Below, piece by piece: positions 1 to 5,778 of a DNA stretch of 9,448 nt. This DNA is from Methanoregula sp. (GTDB taxonomy: Archaea > Halobacteriota > Methanomicrobia > Methanomicrobiales > Methanospirillaceae). The notes under the pieces are model-generated. The model did no database searches and was not told where the DNA came from. It saw only the letters and a program-made list of their open reading frames with translations. Location: NCBI RefSeq assembly GCF_002835825.1, contig NZ_PIZH01000041.1, positions 1 to 9,448 on the forward strand, in the 5' to 3' direction. Every line of letters begins with the position of its first letter. The first letter of the stretch is position 1. The position numbers and the translations under genes were made by a program.

Positions 1-82
1 ATTACGGGGGACAGAACATTGAGAAAAGAGCCGGTGAACAAGTGCTAGTCTTTTCGGAGGCAAATAACACGGGCAAGGGGAC

Positions 83-1495
83 ATGTCATACGGTGAAAAA
101 GCTTTTTTTTACAGGACGTCATACCACAAACGGATGAGACCACTCATTATCAGCATCTGTACGGTCCTGATGATCTTCCTGCTTTCCCTTACAGCGGGCT
201 GCACCTGGCAGGCTTCCGCACCGGCTGATCAGGGAGCCGTCCCGGCAATTACGGCGGAGGCCGGGTCCACAAAAGAGCAGATGGTCACATTCGTCCGGGA
301 GGCTGTTCTTTATGCAGGGTCTCACGACAAGGATACTTCCCTTTCAGAGTTCTCGAACCGGAACGGATCGTTTGTCCGTGGCGACCTCTACCTCTATGCG
401 TACGATTTCAACGGCACCACCATCGCCCACCCGGTGAACCCCGAGAAGATCGGTATCAACCGGCTGTACGAACCCGATGCGCTGGGCAACTTCTTCATCT
501 ATGACCTCCGGGCCGCAGCCATCAACGGCTCCGGGTTCGTGGAGTATACCTACATCAACCCGGTCCACAACAAAGCCGTAGAGAAGAAACTCGGCTATGT
601 CGAGAAGGTCGACGACACCTGGTGGCTGGGATCCGGCATCTACTACGGGCCTGCGACACCCCAGGAAACAACCGCATCCGCCACCGGCCCGGCAACCTCC
701 CGTGCGCTGAAGGAATACGTGGATAATGCAGCTGCGTACGCAATGGCAAACGGGAAGAGCACTGCCATCGCCGCATTTAACAACCGGTCCGGTCCGTTCG
801 TACAGGGTTCCGACACCTACGTATACGCCCTCGATTACTCGGGAACTGCGCTCGCCCTGCCCTTCCAGCCGGAGAAAGTGGGCACTGATTTCCTGCCCGT
901 CAAAGACCCGGCGGGGAAGCCCTACACCGCAATCGAGATCCAGCTTGCGCGGGCTGGCGGCGGGTATCTTTTGTACCAGTACCCGGACCCGGCCGCGAAC
1001 CTGACCCCTGCCCTCAAGATCAGTTACGTCCGCCCGGTAGACGATACCTACTGGATCGGGGCTGGCATCTACACCAGCGAAGATCGCCTCATCGATACGC
1101 AGCTGAAGCAGTTTGTTTCCGGCGCAAAGGACTTTGTGCAGAGGTACGGGAAGGAGGCAGCCCTTGCCGAGTTCAACAACCCAAAGGGCATGTTCCAGAG
1201 CGGCGAACTCTACATCTTTGCCAATGACTACGACGGCAACGTGCTCGCGTGGCCGTACCGCCCCGACATGATCGGGAAGAACCACCGGAATGCAACCGAC
1301 GCTGTGGGCGAGCACCACATTGCCGGACTCCTCGACAAGGCCAAAAACGGCAGTGGGATGACCGCATATTACACGGTGGATCCCCTTACCAACACCACAG
1401 CGCTGAAGATCAGTTACGTGACAGACGTTGACGGGACATGGATGCTTGGCGCCGGGCGGTACATCCGGCCGGACTCCCGGGTCCTGCTCCCCTGA
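83..1495 (+). CDS. Lipoprotein with three tandem Cache (sCache_2-like) domains
   Basis: A 470-residue protein predicted to sit outside the membrane and bind small ligands. After a charged N-terminus comes a hydrophobic stretch (about residues 20-36) ending in the lipobox-like LTAGC, with Cys40 as the lipid site. Three homologous units follow at about residues 62-190, 209-333 and 341-465. Each has a helical start, an (A/S)EF(N/S)N..G.F..G..Y..A.D..G motif, a (P/H)P..PE.IG-type motif, and a closing YV..VD.TW.(L/I)G(A/S)G(I/R)Y strand, which is the pattern of Cache_2 domains. No kinase, HAMP or chemoreceptor part follows, so it must signal through a partner or act as a binding protein. Units 2 and 3 are spaced exactly 130 codons apart. 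The first ATG (83) has an AAGGGG 2 nt upstream. ATG at 134 (residue 18) would give a more classical lipoprotein signal peptide but has no near ribosome site. Domain assignment is confident; the ligand is unknown. Confidence 0.85.
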   Translation: MSYGEKAFFYRTSYHKRMRPLIISICTVLMIFLLSLTAGCTWQASAPADQGAVPAITAEAGSTKEQMVTFVREAVLYAGSHDKDTSLSEFSNRNGSFVRGDLYLYAYDFNGTTIAHPVNPEKIGINRLYEPDALGNFFIYDLRAAAINGSGFVEYTYINPVHNKAVEKKLGYVEKVDDTWWLGSGIYYGPATPQETTASATGPATSRALKEYVDNAAAYAMANGKSTAIAAFNNRSGPFVQGSDTYVYALDYSGTALALPFQPEKVGTDFLPVKDPAGKPYTAIEIQLARAGGGYLLYQYPDPAANLTPALKISYVRPVDDTYWIGAGIYTSEDRLIDTQLKQFVSGAKDFVQRYGKEAALAEFNNPKGMFQSGELYIFANDYDGNVLAWPYRPDMIGKNHRNATDAVGEHHIAGLLDKAKNGSGMTAYYTVDPLTNTTALKISYVTDVDGTWMLGAGRYIRPDSRVLLP

Positions 1496-1504
1496 TCCTC
1501 ACCA

Positions 1505-1514
1505 TTTTTTGTTT
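1505..1514 (+). terminator. Poly-T terminator after the Cache lipoprotein gene
   Basis: Six Ts followed by GTTT begin 10 nt after the stop codon, with no stem needed, which is the usual archaeal termination signal. The remaining spacer to 1743 holds only short chance hairpins (for example GTCTGT-ATC-ACAGAC near 1579-1593) and no convincing gene. Confidence 0.5.
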
Positions 1515-1743
1515 AACCATTTCTCATGGCTTAACGATCACGCACTGCGTGCAGTGACATGCGGTTTCCCCTCAGGGTCTGTATCACAGACAGTGTAATG
1601 GAACCCCTGCCCATGACAAAATACCCCGCTCAGCCAGGTTCACTGCAAGCCAGCCATGATCGATCATCCGGCACAACAAACCCGACCGCCATCCATGCGG
1701 CATATACACCCCAAGGGGCCCGGTTCGTGGAGGCACCGGGAGC

Positions 1744-1750
1744 AAAAAAA
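1744..1750 (-). terminator. Poly-T terminator after the TerB-like gene
   Basis: Seven As on the plus strand read as seven Ts on the minus strand, starting 3 nt past the TAA stop of the TerB-like gene. This fits an archaeal oligo-U terminator. Confidence 0.55.
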
Positions 1751-1753
1751 GGA

Positions 1754-2167
1754 TTATGAGAAGATTGAGAAGTCGTTCTTGATGGCGATAGCCTCGATGA
1801 TGGGCTTAAGCGCAGCCTCGGAGACGCCGAACTTGTCCATGTACATCTGGAGGATTGCCTTCTCTTCGCCGGCAAGGACGCCGTCTGACATGGCAAGGTC
1901 GCAGAGGATCGCAAGCGTTGCAAGCTTCTGTTTCTCGTCAAGGGTTGCGGCAACCATGTCAATAACGCCGGGGAACTTGTTGGCCTTTAAGACATCCATC
2001 GCGGTCTGGATGGACTTCTTGTCGCCGCGGACGATCTTGGCAAGGTCGTTGATCTCTGCCTCATCGATGACGCCGTCTGCGGCAATCACGGTGATTGCCG
2101 AGAGCACGAGTGCTGACTTGGGCGTGAGCGTTGCTGGTTTTCCGGTTAACTTGTCAAAAATTCCCAT
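1754..2167 (-). CDS. TerB-like (tellurite resistance TerB / DjlA-type) protein
   Basis: A 137-residue all-helical cytoplasmic protein without signal peptide or membrane segment. It shows the two-fold TerB pattern: AADGVIDEAEI at residues 29-39 and MSDGVLAGEEKAIL at about 93-106. Each copy has an Asp-Gly pair (D31-G32 and D95-G96) followed by acidic residues that in TerB proteins form a metal-binding acidic face. The length equals a single TerB domain (about 130-150 residues). A GGTGA ribosome site at 2174-2178 lies 6 nt before the ATG, which supports this start. The gene stands alone between convergent and tandem neighbours; no TerC, TerD or tellurite genes are in the window, so a role in tellurite resistance should not be assumed. 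TerB domains are broadly linked to metal sensing and membrane-associated stress complexes. Specific function unknown. Confidence 0.8.
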   Translation of the reverse strand: MGIFDKLTGKPATLTPKSALVLSAITVIAADGVIDEAEINDLAKIVRGDKKSIQTAMDVLKANKFPGVIDMVAATLDEKQKLATLAILCDLAMSDGVLAGEEKAILQMYMDKFGVSEAALKPIIEAIAIKNDFSIFS

Positions 2168-2173
2168 ATTCTT

Positions 2174-2178
2174 TCACC
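2174..2178 (-). promoter_or_regulatory. Ribosome binding site of the TerB-like gene
   Basis: GGTGA on the minus strand, 6 nt upstream of the ATG at 2165-2167. It fixes the start of the 137-residue protein. Confidence 0.6.
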
Positions 2179-2339
2179 ATTCCAATGGATTGCTCCAGTA
2201 CTTACCCGGCCGATCTATTGACCGTTTCGGTGCCCGTAACCGGGCTGGCAGGGAATGATCAGGGGCCATAGCCAGCTGGGGAGGGGGCATGCGCTCCTGA
2301 CAATAACCATTACAGGAGAAAAACGCTGGAAAAGAACTC

Positions 2340-2352
2340 AAAAGAAAAAAAT
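2340..2352 (-). terminator. T-rich terminator after the CxxC-x17-CxxC gene
   Basis: The minus strand reads ATTTTTTCTTTT directly after the TAA stop of the small zinc protein gene, an archaeal-type oligo-T terminator. The 170 nt between here and the TerB-like gene contain no gene that I can support. Confidence 0.5.
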
Positions 2353-2532
2353 TTAGAACCGGGGTTTCCGGTGCTTGGGGAGGCAGTCGCGGCAGTAAAC
2401 CGGCCTGCCCTCGGTCGGCTTGAACGGAACTTCACATTCCTTTCCACAGTCCGAACAGGTTGTCTTTGTCATTTCGCGGGGACCGAAGTCTCGGGGGCCC
2501 CTGTTTCCACCAAAATTATTTGATCCGTACAT
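2353..2532 (-). CDS. CxxC-x17-CxxC zinc-binding mini protein
   Basis: A 59-residue protein. The N-terminal third (residues 1-20) is rich in Asn, Gly, Arg and Phe (SNNFGG, RGPRDFGPRE) and probably disordered. It is followed by CSDC, exactly 17 residues, then CRDC, and a basic KHRKPRF tail. The four cysteines should bind one zinc; an additional Cys lies 4 residues after the CSDC motif. The spacing matches the small CxxC-x17-CxxC family known from methanogens and some bacteria. The reading frame extends upstream to a GTG at 2571, but the TATA-like box at 2587-2596 predicts transcription starting near 2565, so the ATG at 2530-2532 is the better start. Nucleic-acid binding is a reasonable guess from the basic, Gly/Arg-rich head and the zinc knuckle; the actual role is unknown. 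Confidence 0.8.
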   Translation of the reverse strand: MYGSNNFGGNRGPRDFGPREMTKTTCSDCGKECEVPFKPTEGRPVYCRDCLPKHRKPRF

Positions 2533-2586
2533 AATTCTTTCTCTAACAGTCTTGTGAAAACTGCTGATCACTATTGATCTTCAGAG

Positions 2587-2596
2587 TATAATAAAT
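2587..2596 (-). promoter_or_regulatory. TATA box of the CxxC-x17-CxxC gene
   Basis: The minus strand reads ATTTATTATA, a good archaeal TATA match in a GC-rich background. At the usual distance of about 26 nt, transcription would start near 2565 and give a leader of about 30 nt to the ATG at 2532. Confidence 0.5.
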
Positions 2597-2612
2597 GCAG
2601 GTATCGTACAGG

Positions 2613-2619
2613 AAAAAAA
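2613..2619 (-). terminator. Poly-T terminator after aIF1A
   Basis: Seven Ts on the minus strand, 3 nt past the TGA stop of the aIF1A gene. They may close the whole marR-MATE-HD-aIF1A string. Confidence 0.5.
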
Positions 2620-2622
2620 GGG

Positions 2623-3030
2623 TCAGGAGAGGTAGTTGTTCTTGCGCAGCCAGTCCGCCTGTGGCGGGAGGTAGCGGTAGAGGATATCGCACTTCTCGTC
2701 CTGGAAACTCCACGGCGCGACAATCAGGATATCGCCTTCGCGGATCCAGGCCCGCTTCTTGATCTTTCCCTTGATCCTGCCCATCCGCTCAACGCCGTCC
2801 TGGCACCGGACGCGGATGTGGTTTGCTCCCATCATCAGTTCCGCCTGGGCAAACTGTTCGTTTAAGCGCTTCTTGGGCAGTCGTACGCGCACAACGGGCG
2901 TTCCGTCAGGATTGAATTCTCCCGTTCCGGCCGCACCATCAGGTTTTTTTACGTGATTATTAATCTGAACAACTCCGGTGGTATAAAATAAGGACGTAAA
3001 GCATGATGAAGGTATGGATACCGGGTTCAT
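2623..3030 (-). CDS. eif1a: Archaeal translation initiation factor 1A (aIF1A); start uncertain
   Basis: This is the archaeal counterpart of eIF1A/IF1, which binds the small ribosomal subunit A-site and promotes scanning or start selection. The OB-fold core is clear: VRVRLPKKR, then GANHIRVRCQDG, RMGRIKGKIKKRAWIREGDI and the family-typical PWSFQDEKCDI..RY and WLRKNNYL ends. The first ATG in frame (3028-3030) overlaps the stop of the upstream HD gene as ATGA and gives 135 residues, but the first 22 codons look non-coding and contain a strong TATA-like box (2982-2991). Family members are about 100-113 residues. There is no ATG or TTG between the TATA box and the core. A GGAG at 2973-2976 sits 8 nt before an ATT codon (2962-2964), which would give 113 residues. 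The only other candidate is GTG at 2890-2892, without a ribosome site, which would begin right at the core. Identity is certain; the start is not. Confidence 0.92.
   Translation of the reverse strand: MNPVSIPSSCFTSLFYTTGVVQINNHVKKPDGAAGTGEFNPDGTPVVRVRLPKKRLNEQFAQAELMMGANHIRVRCQDGVERMGRIKGKIKKRAWIREGDILIVAPWSFQDEKCDILYRYLPPQADWLRKNNYLS
2982..2991 (-). promoter_or_regulatory. TATA-like box upstream of aIF1A
   Basis: The minus strand reads TTATTTTATA inside the N-terminal extension of the aIF1A frame. It predicts a transcript starting near 2957-2963, so aIF1A could be transcribed independently of the HD/MATE genes, possibly as a nearly leaderless mRNA. This conflicts with use of the GGAG at 2973-2976, which would lie outside such a transcript. 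Confidence 0.4.
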
Positions 3031-3614
3031 TCCATGCGATCCGCCATCTCATCTTCGAGACGACCCAGGAACTGCGAAAGAAACGCGTGCCGTTCCCTGG
3101 CGATCTGCCGGGCAGTCTTTGTGTACATCCGGTCCGGCAGCTTCAGCAGTTTTTCATGGAAATGGTTGATCCCATCCTGCATCGTTGTCCCGTGCTCGCC
3201 GGCACGCATGAATGTCCGGGCAATCCCGACCGCCCCCAGCGCATCCAGCTTATCGGCATCGGACAGGATCTGTGCTTCCAGGCTTCCGGGTTCTGCCCCG
3301 GTGGTGAAGCGGTGGGTCCGGATCGCTGCAGCAATTGCACCTGCCGCGCCAGAATCGTACCCGATCGAAGCCAGGTATTCCTCCACCATCCGGGCCCCCT
3401 CTTCCTCATGGGGAAGGCCGCATTCCTTCTCCAGCGGGCGGGCGATATCATGGAGCAGGGCCGACGGGACAAGGATCGCCATGTCCGCACCCTCAGCCCT
3501 GCCAATCCGTTCACAGAGCGATGTCACGCGTTCGACATGGTCAAAGCCGTGGGAGCCGCTATTGCCCATGACCGTGCGGGCATAATCCCGAATCTTCTGC
3601 ATCACCGGGTCCAT
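3027..3614 (-). CDS. HD-domain phosphohydrolase, YedJ/YpgQ type
   Basis: A 195-residue soluble HD-superfamily metal-dependent phosphohydrolase. Metal-site motifs are visible in order: HGFDHVERV (His26 the likely first ligand), LLHDIARP (H55-D56), an IRTHRF segment (H101), and SDADKLDALGAVGIART (D119/D121). The C-terminal HFHEKLLKL (151-159) and the helix TARQIARERHAFL are typical of the YedJ/YpgQ branch, whose bacterial member YpgQ is known as a nucleotide pyrophosphohydrolase; the substrate here is inferred only. The frame is open up to 3887, but that upstream stretch is MATE coding sequence in another frame. ATG at 3612-3614 has a strong GGGGGGAG ribosome site 4 nt upstream and lies 11 nt after the MATE stop, so the two genes form an operon. 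Its TGA overlaps the ATG at 3028-3030 of the aIF1A frame. Confidence 0.87.
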   Translation of the reverse strand: MDPVMQKIRDYARTVMGNSGSHGFDHVERVTSLCERIGRAEGADMAILVPSALLHDIARPLEKECGLPHEEEGARMVEEYLASIGYDSGAAGAIAAAIRTHRFTTGAEPGSLEAQILSDADKLDALGAVGIARTFMRAGEHGTTMQDGINHFHEKLLKLPDRMYTKTARQIARERHAFLSQFLGRLEDEMADRME

Positions 3615-3625
3615 ACTTCTCCCCC

Positions 3626-5029
3626 CTATCCCGTGGCAATCAGCCGTTCGATGTAATACCGCGCCCAGAGGAACGCAACCGTTCCGCCGATGATGTCCCC
3701 TGCAACGATCCCCCACCAGACGCCGTGCTCGCCATACCCGAGAACGATCCCAAAGAGGTACGTGAAGACCGCGATGAAAGCAAGGTTCCGGAGCACCGTG
3801 ATCATGAGCGAGGTGAGCCCCTTTCCCGTTGCCTGGAAGATCGATCCCGACATGATTCCCGGGGGGACGAACGGGTAGAAGAAGCACATGGTGGCAAGGA
3901 AGAGCGCGATCTCCGGCATAAGGTGTGCGCTGTCGGCCGAGTAGCTGAAGATCATGGCGATCTGGCTGGCAAAGAGGAACGTGACGACACTGGTGAACAG
4001 GGCAATCGCCACCCCGAACAGGACGGAGAACGTGTGAGCAACCCGGATCTTCTCATACATCCGGGCACCGTATGCCGCCCCGGCCACCGAGATCAACGAG
4101 GTGCTGATCCCGACAAGCGGGATGATCGCAAAGAAGACCACACGCCACCCGGCAGTATAGACCGCGACCGCATCGGTCCCTGCCGTGACGACAAGGAGCC
4201 CGTTGATGAAGATCGCGATGATCGACATCAGGAAGAACTCGACGCTTGCCGGCAGGCCCACACCAAGAATGGCCCCTACGGTCCGCCCGTGCCAGGCAAA
4301 ATTCCTGAACGAGAGCGTAACATAGGTGTCCTTCCGGAAGACCAGCCAGTAGAGCATCACGCACGAGACCATGGCAAGAGAGATGACCATTCCCCACGCG
4401 GCACCGGCAATTCCCATGCCGGCAGTGTAGATGAGCAGGGGGTCGATGATCATGTTCAGGATCGAGGACGCTGCCATAGCATACATTGCCCGCTTGGTAT
4501 CTCCCTCTGCACGCAGGATCGCGTACCCGATGTTCGTGAAGAAAATCAGGAACATGCCAAGGAAGATGACCTGCCCGTACTCGGTCGCCAGAGTGGTGGT
4601 CTCCCCGGCACCGAAAAGAATGACGATCGGCTCGGTGATGAGGATGAGCGGAACGGTCAGGACTGCCGAGAGGAGAAGGGTCATGACGATGGCATGGGAC
4701 GCCGCGCTGTCAGCACCGGCCTTGTCCTTTGCCCCGATCCTCCGGGAGATAACAGAGGCCACGCCGGCCCCGAGGCCGCTTGCCCCGCCCATCAGGATCA
4801 TGAAGAGCGGGGTCACAAAACCGACGGCTGCAAGCGCATCGGAGCCGAGACCGGCCACCCAGATTGCGTTGACGATGTTGTACGTGGACATCAGGAGCAT
4901 TGCCACGATCATGGGGCCGGACAGTTTGAGGATCGCCTTCTTGGGATCGCCCATGATGAGCGCGACCCCATCCTTCATCTTCTCATTCGCCGGAGCCTCC
5001 GTGACTGTGCCCTGATTACTCCCGGACAT
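3626..5029 (-). CDS. MATE family multidrug/metabolite efflux transporter
   Basis: A 467-residue polytopic membrane protein with about 12 hydrophobic segments arranged as two homologous halves. The N-terminal half has the MATE-typical GDP.KAILKLSGPMI entry into TM1, then NIVNAIWVAGLG..ALAAVGF, and GLGAGVASVISRRIGAKD at the TM2-3 loop. The second half repeats the pattern with LGVGLPASVEFF and GISTSLISVAGAAYGAR. MATE transporters export cationic drugs and metabolites using a Na+ or H+ gradient. The substrate cannot be read from the sequence. ATG at 5027-5029 has AAGGAG about 9 nt upstream. The gene overlaps the end of the MarR gene by 14 nt and is followed after 11 nt by the HD gene, so it is the central gene of the string and is probably repressed by the MarR protein. 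Confidence 0.93.
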   Translation of the reverse strand: MSGSNQGTVTEAPANEKMKDGVALIMGDPKKAILKLSGPMIVAMLLMSTYNIVNAIWVAGLGSDALAAVGFVTPLFMILMGGASGLGAGVASVISRRIGAKDKAGADSAASHAIVMTLLLSAVLTVPLILITEPIVILFGAGETTTLATEYGQVIFLGMFLIFFTNIGYAILRAEGDTKRAMYAMAASSILNMIIDPLLIYTAGMGIAGAAWGMVISLAMVSCVMLYWLVFRKDTYVTLSFRNFAWHGRTVGAILGVGLPASVEFFLMSIIAIFINGLLVVTAGTDAVAVYTAGWRVVFFAIIPLVGISTSLISVAGAAYGARMYEKIRVAHTFSVLFGVAIALFTSVVTFLFASQIAMIFSYSADSAHLMPEIALFLATMCFFYPFVPPGIMSGSIFQATGKGLTSLMITVLRNLAFIAVFTYLFGIVLGYGEHGVWWGIVAGDIIGGTVAFLWARYYIERLIATG

Positions 5030-5471
5030 CGCTATGCTCTCCTTCAGTTGCCATAGAGGAAAAAACGTTCAGGGTCACGGTACGCATCAGGCGGTGGCAG
5101 GTCTTTTTGTCCTGCGCGGTCAGGCCGGAAAATGCAAGGGACTCCCACGCATGGTTGATCGCATGGAGCGATGGGAGGACATCTTCCCCTTTTTTCGTGA
5201 GAAAGAGCCGGACTGCCCGCCGGTTGCCGGGATCGATGATGCGCCGGATATACCCGGCGTCCTCGAGTTTTTTCACGGCACGGGCTATTGTGCCCTTGTC
5301 GAGATGATAGTGCCGGACAAGGGTCTCCTGCGTAATGTTCTGCTCCCTTGCCAGGAGCATAAGGACGGGGAACTGGCCGGCAGAGAGGCCCAGCGGCCTG
5401 AGCCGGTCATTTAAGAACATGGTTCTCCCGCGGCTCGTGATCGAGACGATGGCACCAAACGGGATCTCCAT
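5016..5471 (-). CDS. MarR family transcriptional regulator
   Basis: A 151-residue winged helix regulator. The helix-turn-helix is at residues 46-71 (ITQETLVRHYHLDKGTIARA, then VKKLEDAGYI) and the wing at 75-92 (RRIIDPGNRRAVRLFLT) followed by KKGE, with flanking dimerisation helices, all as in MarR. The frame is open to 5681, but residues before the ATG at 5469-5471 show no MarR similarity and cover the promoter and operators, so this ATG is chosen even though no good ribosome site precedes it (a start on a short-leader mRNA is possible). The 3' end overlaps the MATE gene by 14 nt, the classic arrangement of a MarR repressor with the efflux pump it controls. Two GTTG/CAAC inverted repeats in the promoter are candidate operators. 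The effector is unknown. Confidence 0.9.
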   Translation of the reverse strand: MEIPFGAIVSITSRGRTMFLNDRLRPLGLSAGQFPVLMLLAREQNITQETLVRHYHLDKGTIARAVKKLEDAGYIRRIIDPGNRRAVRLFLTKKGEDVLPSLHAINHAWESLAFSGLTAQDKKTCHRLMRTVTLNVFSSMATEGEHSDVRE

Positions 5472-5521
5472 CGAATGACAGGATGGTGAATGCACCTGAA
5501 ATAATGGACGGGGTCGCGAAT

Positions 5522-5543
5522 AAATGTTGTCAATGCAACAATT
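5522..5543. promoter_or_regulatory. Candidate MarR operator 1
   Basis: A near-perfect inverted repeat, AAATGTTG-TCAATG-CAACAATT, with 7 of 8 positions per arm matching. It lies 51 nt upstream of the marR start and overlaps or abuts a TATA-like TTTTTAATT on the minus strand (5542-5550). Its size and place fit an autoregulatory MarR site. No binding data can be read from sequence. Confidence 0.45.
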
Positions 5544-5550
5544 AAAAATT
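5542..5550 (-). promoter_or_regulatory. TATA-like box of the marR operon
   Basis: The minus strand reads AATTTTTAA/TTTTTAATT between the two inverted repeats. Transcription would start near 5520. A second AT-rich candidate, CATTTATTC (5519-5527), lies within operator 1. Confidence 0.35.
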
Positions 5551-5553
5551 CCG

Positions 5554-5571
5554 GGTTGCCACTCTACAACC
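5554..5571. promoter_or_regulatory. Candidate MarR operator 2
   Basis: Inverted repeat GGTTG-CCACTCTA-CAACC, whose centre is 30 bp (about three helical turns) from the centre of operator 1. It shares the GTTG...CAAC half sites, with an 8-nt instead of a 6-nt spacer. It could be a second dimer site on the other side of the TATA-like box, or chance. Confidence 0.3.
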
Positions 5572-5778
5572 GGGCGTCTGTACCGTATGCTCACGATGAA
5601 GGGGCGGGAGCAGGACTGCACCGTAACCTGCCGCTGGCAGGAGGAAAAAGATAACGCACGAGAGCTGCGGGCAATCAACAATTAGATATCCGCAAACGTG
5701 GACATGAGCTGTGCAATCCGGGCAGGGAGGCCCGGGCCCACGGACACCCCGGGGGTTTTACGGGCAGCAGTGGATCCC

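Noticed and set aside
344..1318. 324-residue open frame on the minus strand opposite the Cache lipoprotein
   Set aside because: It lies wholly opposite a gene with clear repeated domain motifs; composition is GC-skewed with no recognisable domain. It is a shadow of the third-position GC of the real gene.
1548..1593. Short inverted repeats CACTG-CGTG-CAGTG and GTCTGT-ATC-ACAGAC in the 1496-1753 spacer
   Set aside because: Stems of 5-6 bp without U-run, repeat copies or attachment-site features; not enough to call an RNA or element.
2233..2246. Small hairpin GCCCG-TAAC-CGGGC upstream of the TerB-like gene
   Set aside because: A 5-bp stem is common by chance in this base composition and it is not tied to a stop or a promoter.
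1559..2258. Plus-strand frames of 66 and 200 residues in and beyond the 1496-1753 spacer
   Set aside because: The longer one is antisense to the TerB-like gene, and the shorter has no ribosome site, no domain and Pro/Thr/Ala-rich random composition.
3615..3887. N-terminal extension of the HD protein up to 3887
   Set aside because: It overlaps MATE coding sequence in another frame and shows no HD similarity; the ATG at 3612-3614 has a strong ribosome site and fits the operon spacing.
3725..5056. 443-residue open frame on the plus strand opposite MATE
   Set aside because: The product is almost entirely charged (Asp, Glu, His, Arg, Gly), as expected when hydrophobic codons are read on the opposite strand. 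No domain, no ribosome site; the MATE gene explains it.
5472..5681. N-terminal extension of the MarR frame up to 5681
   Set aside because: It would place coding sequence across the TATA-like box and both candidate operators, and its residues show no MarR pattern.
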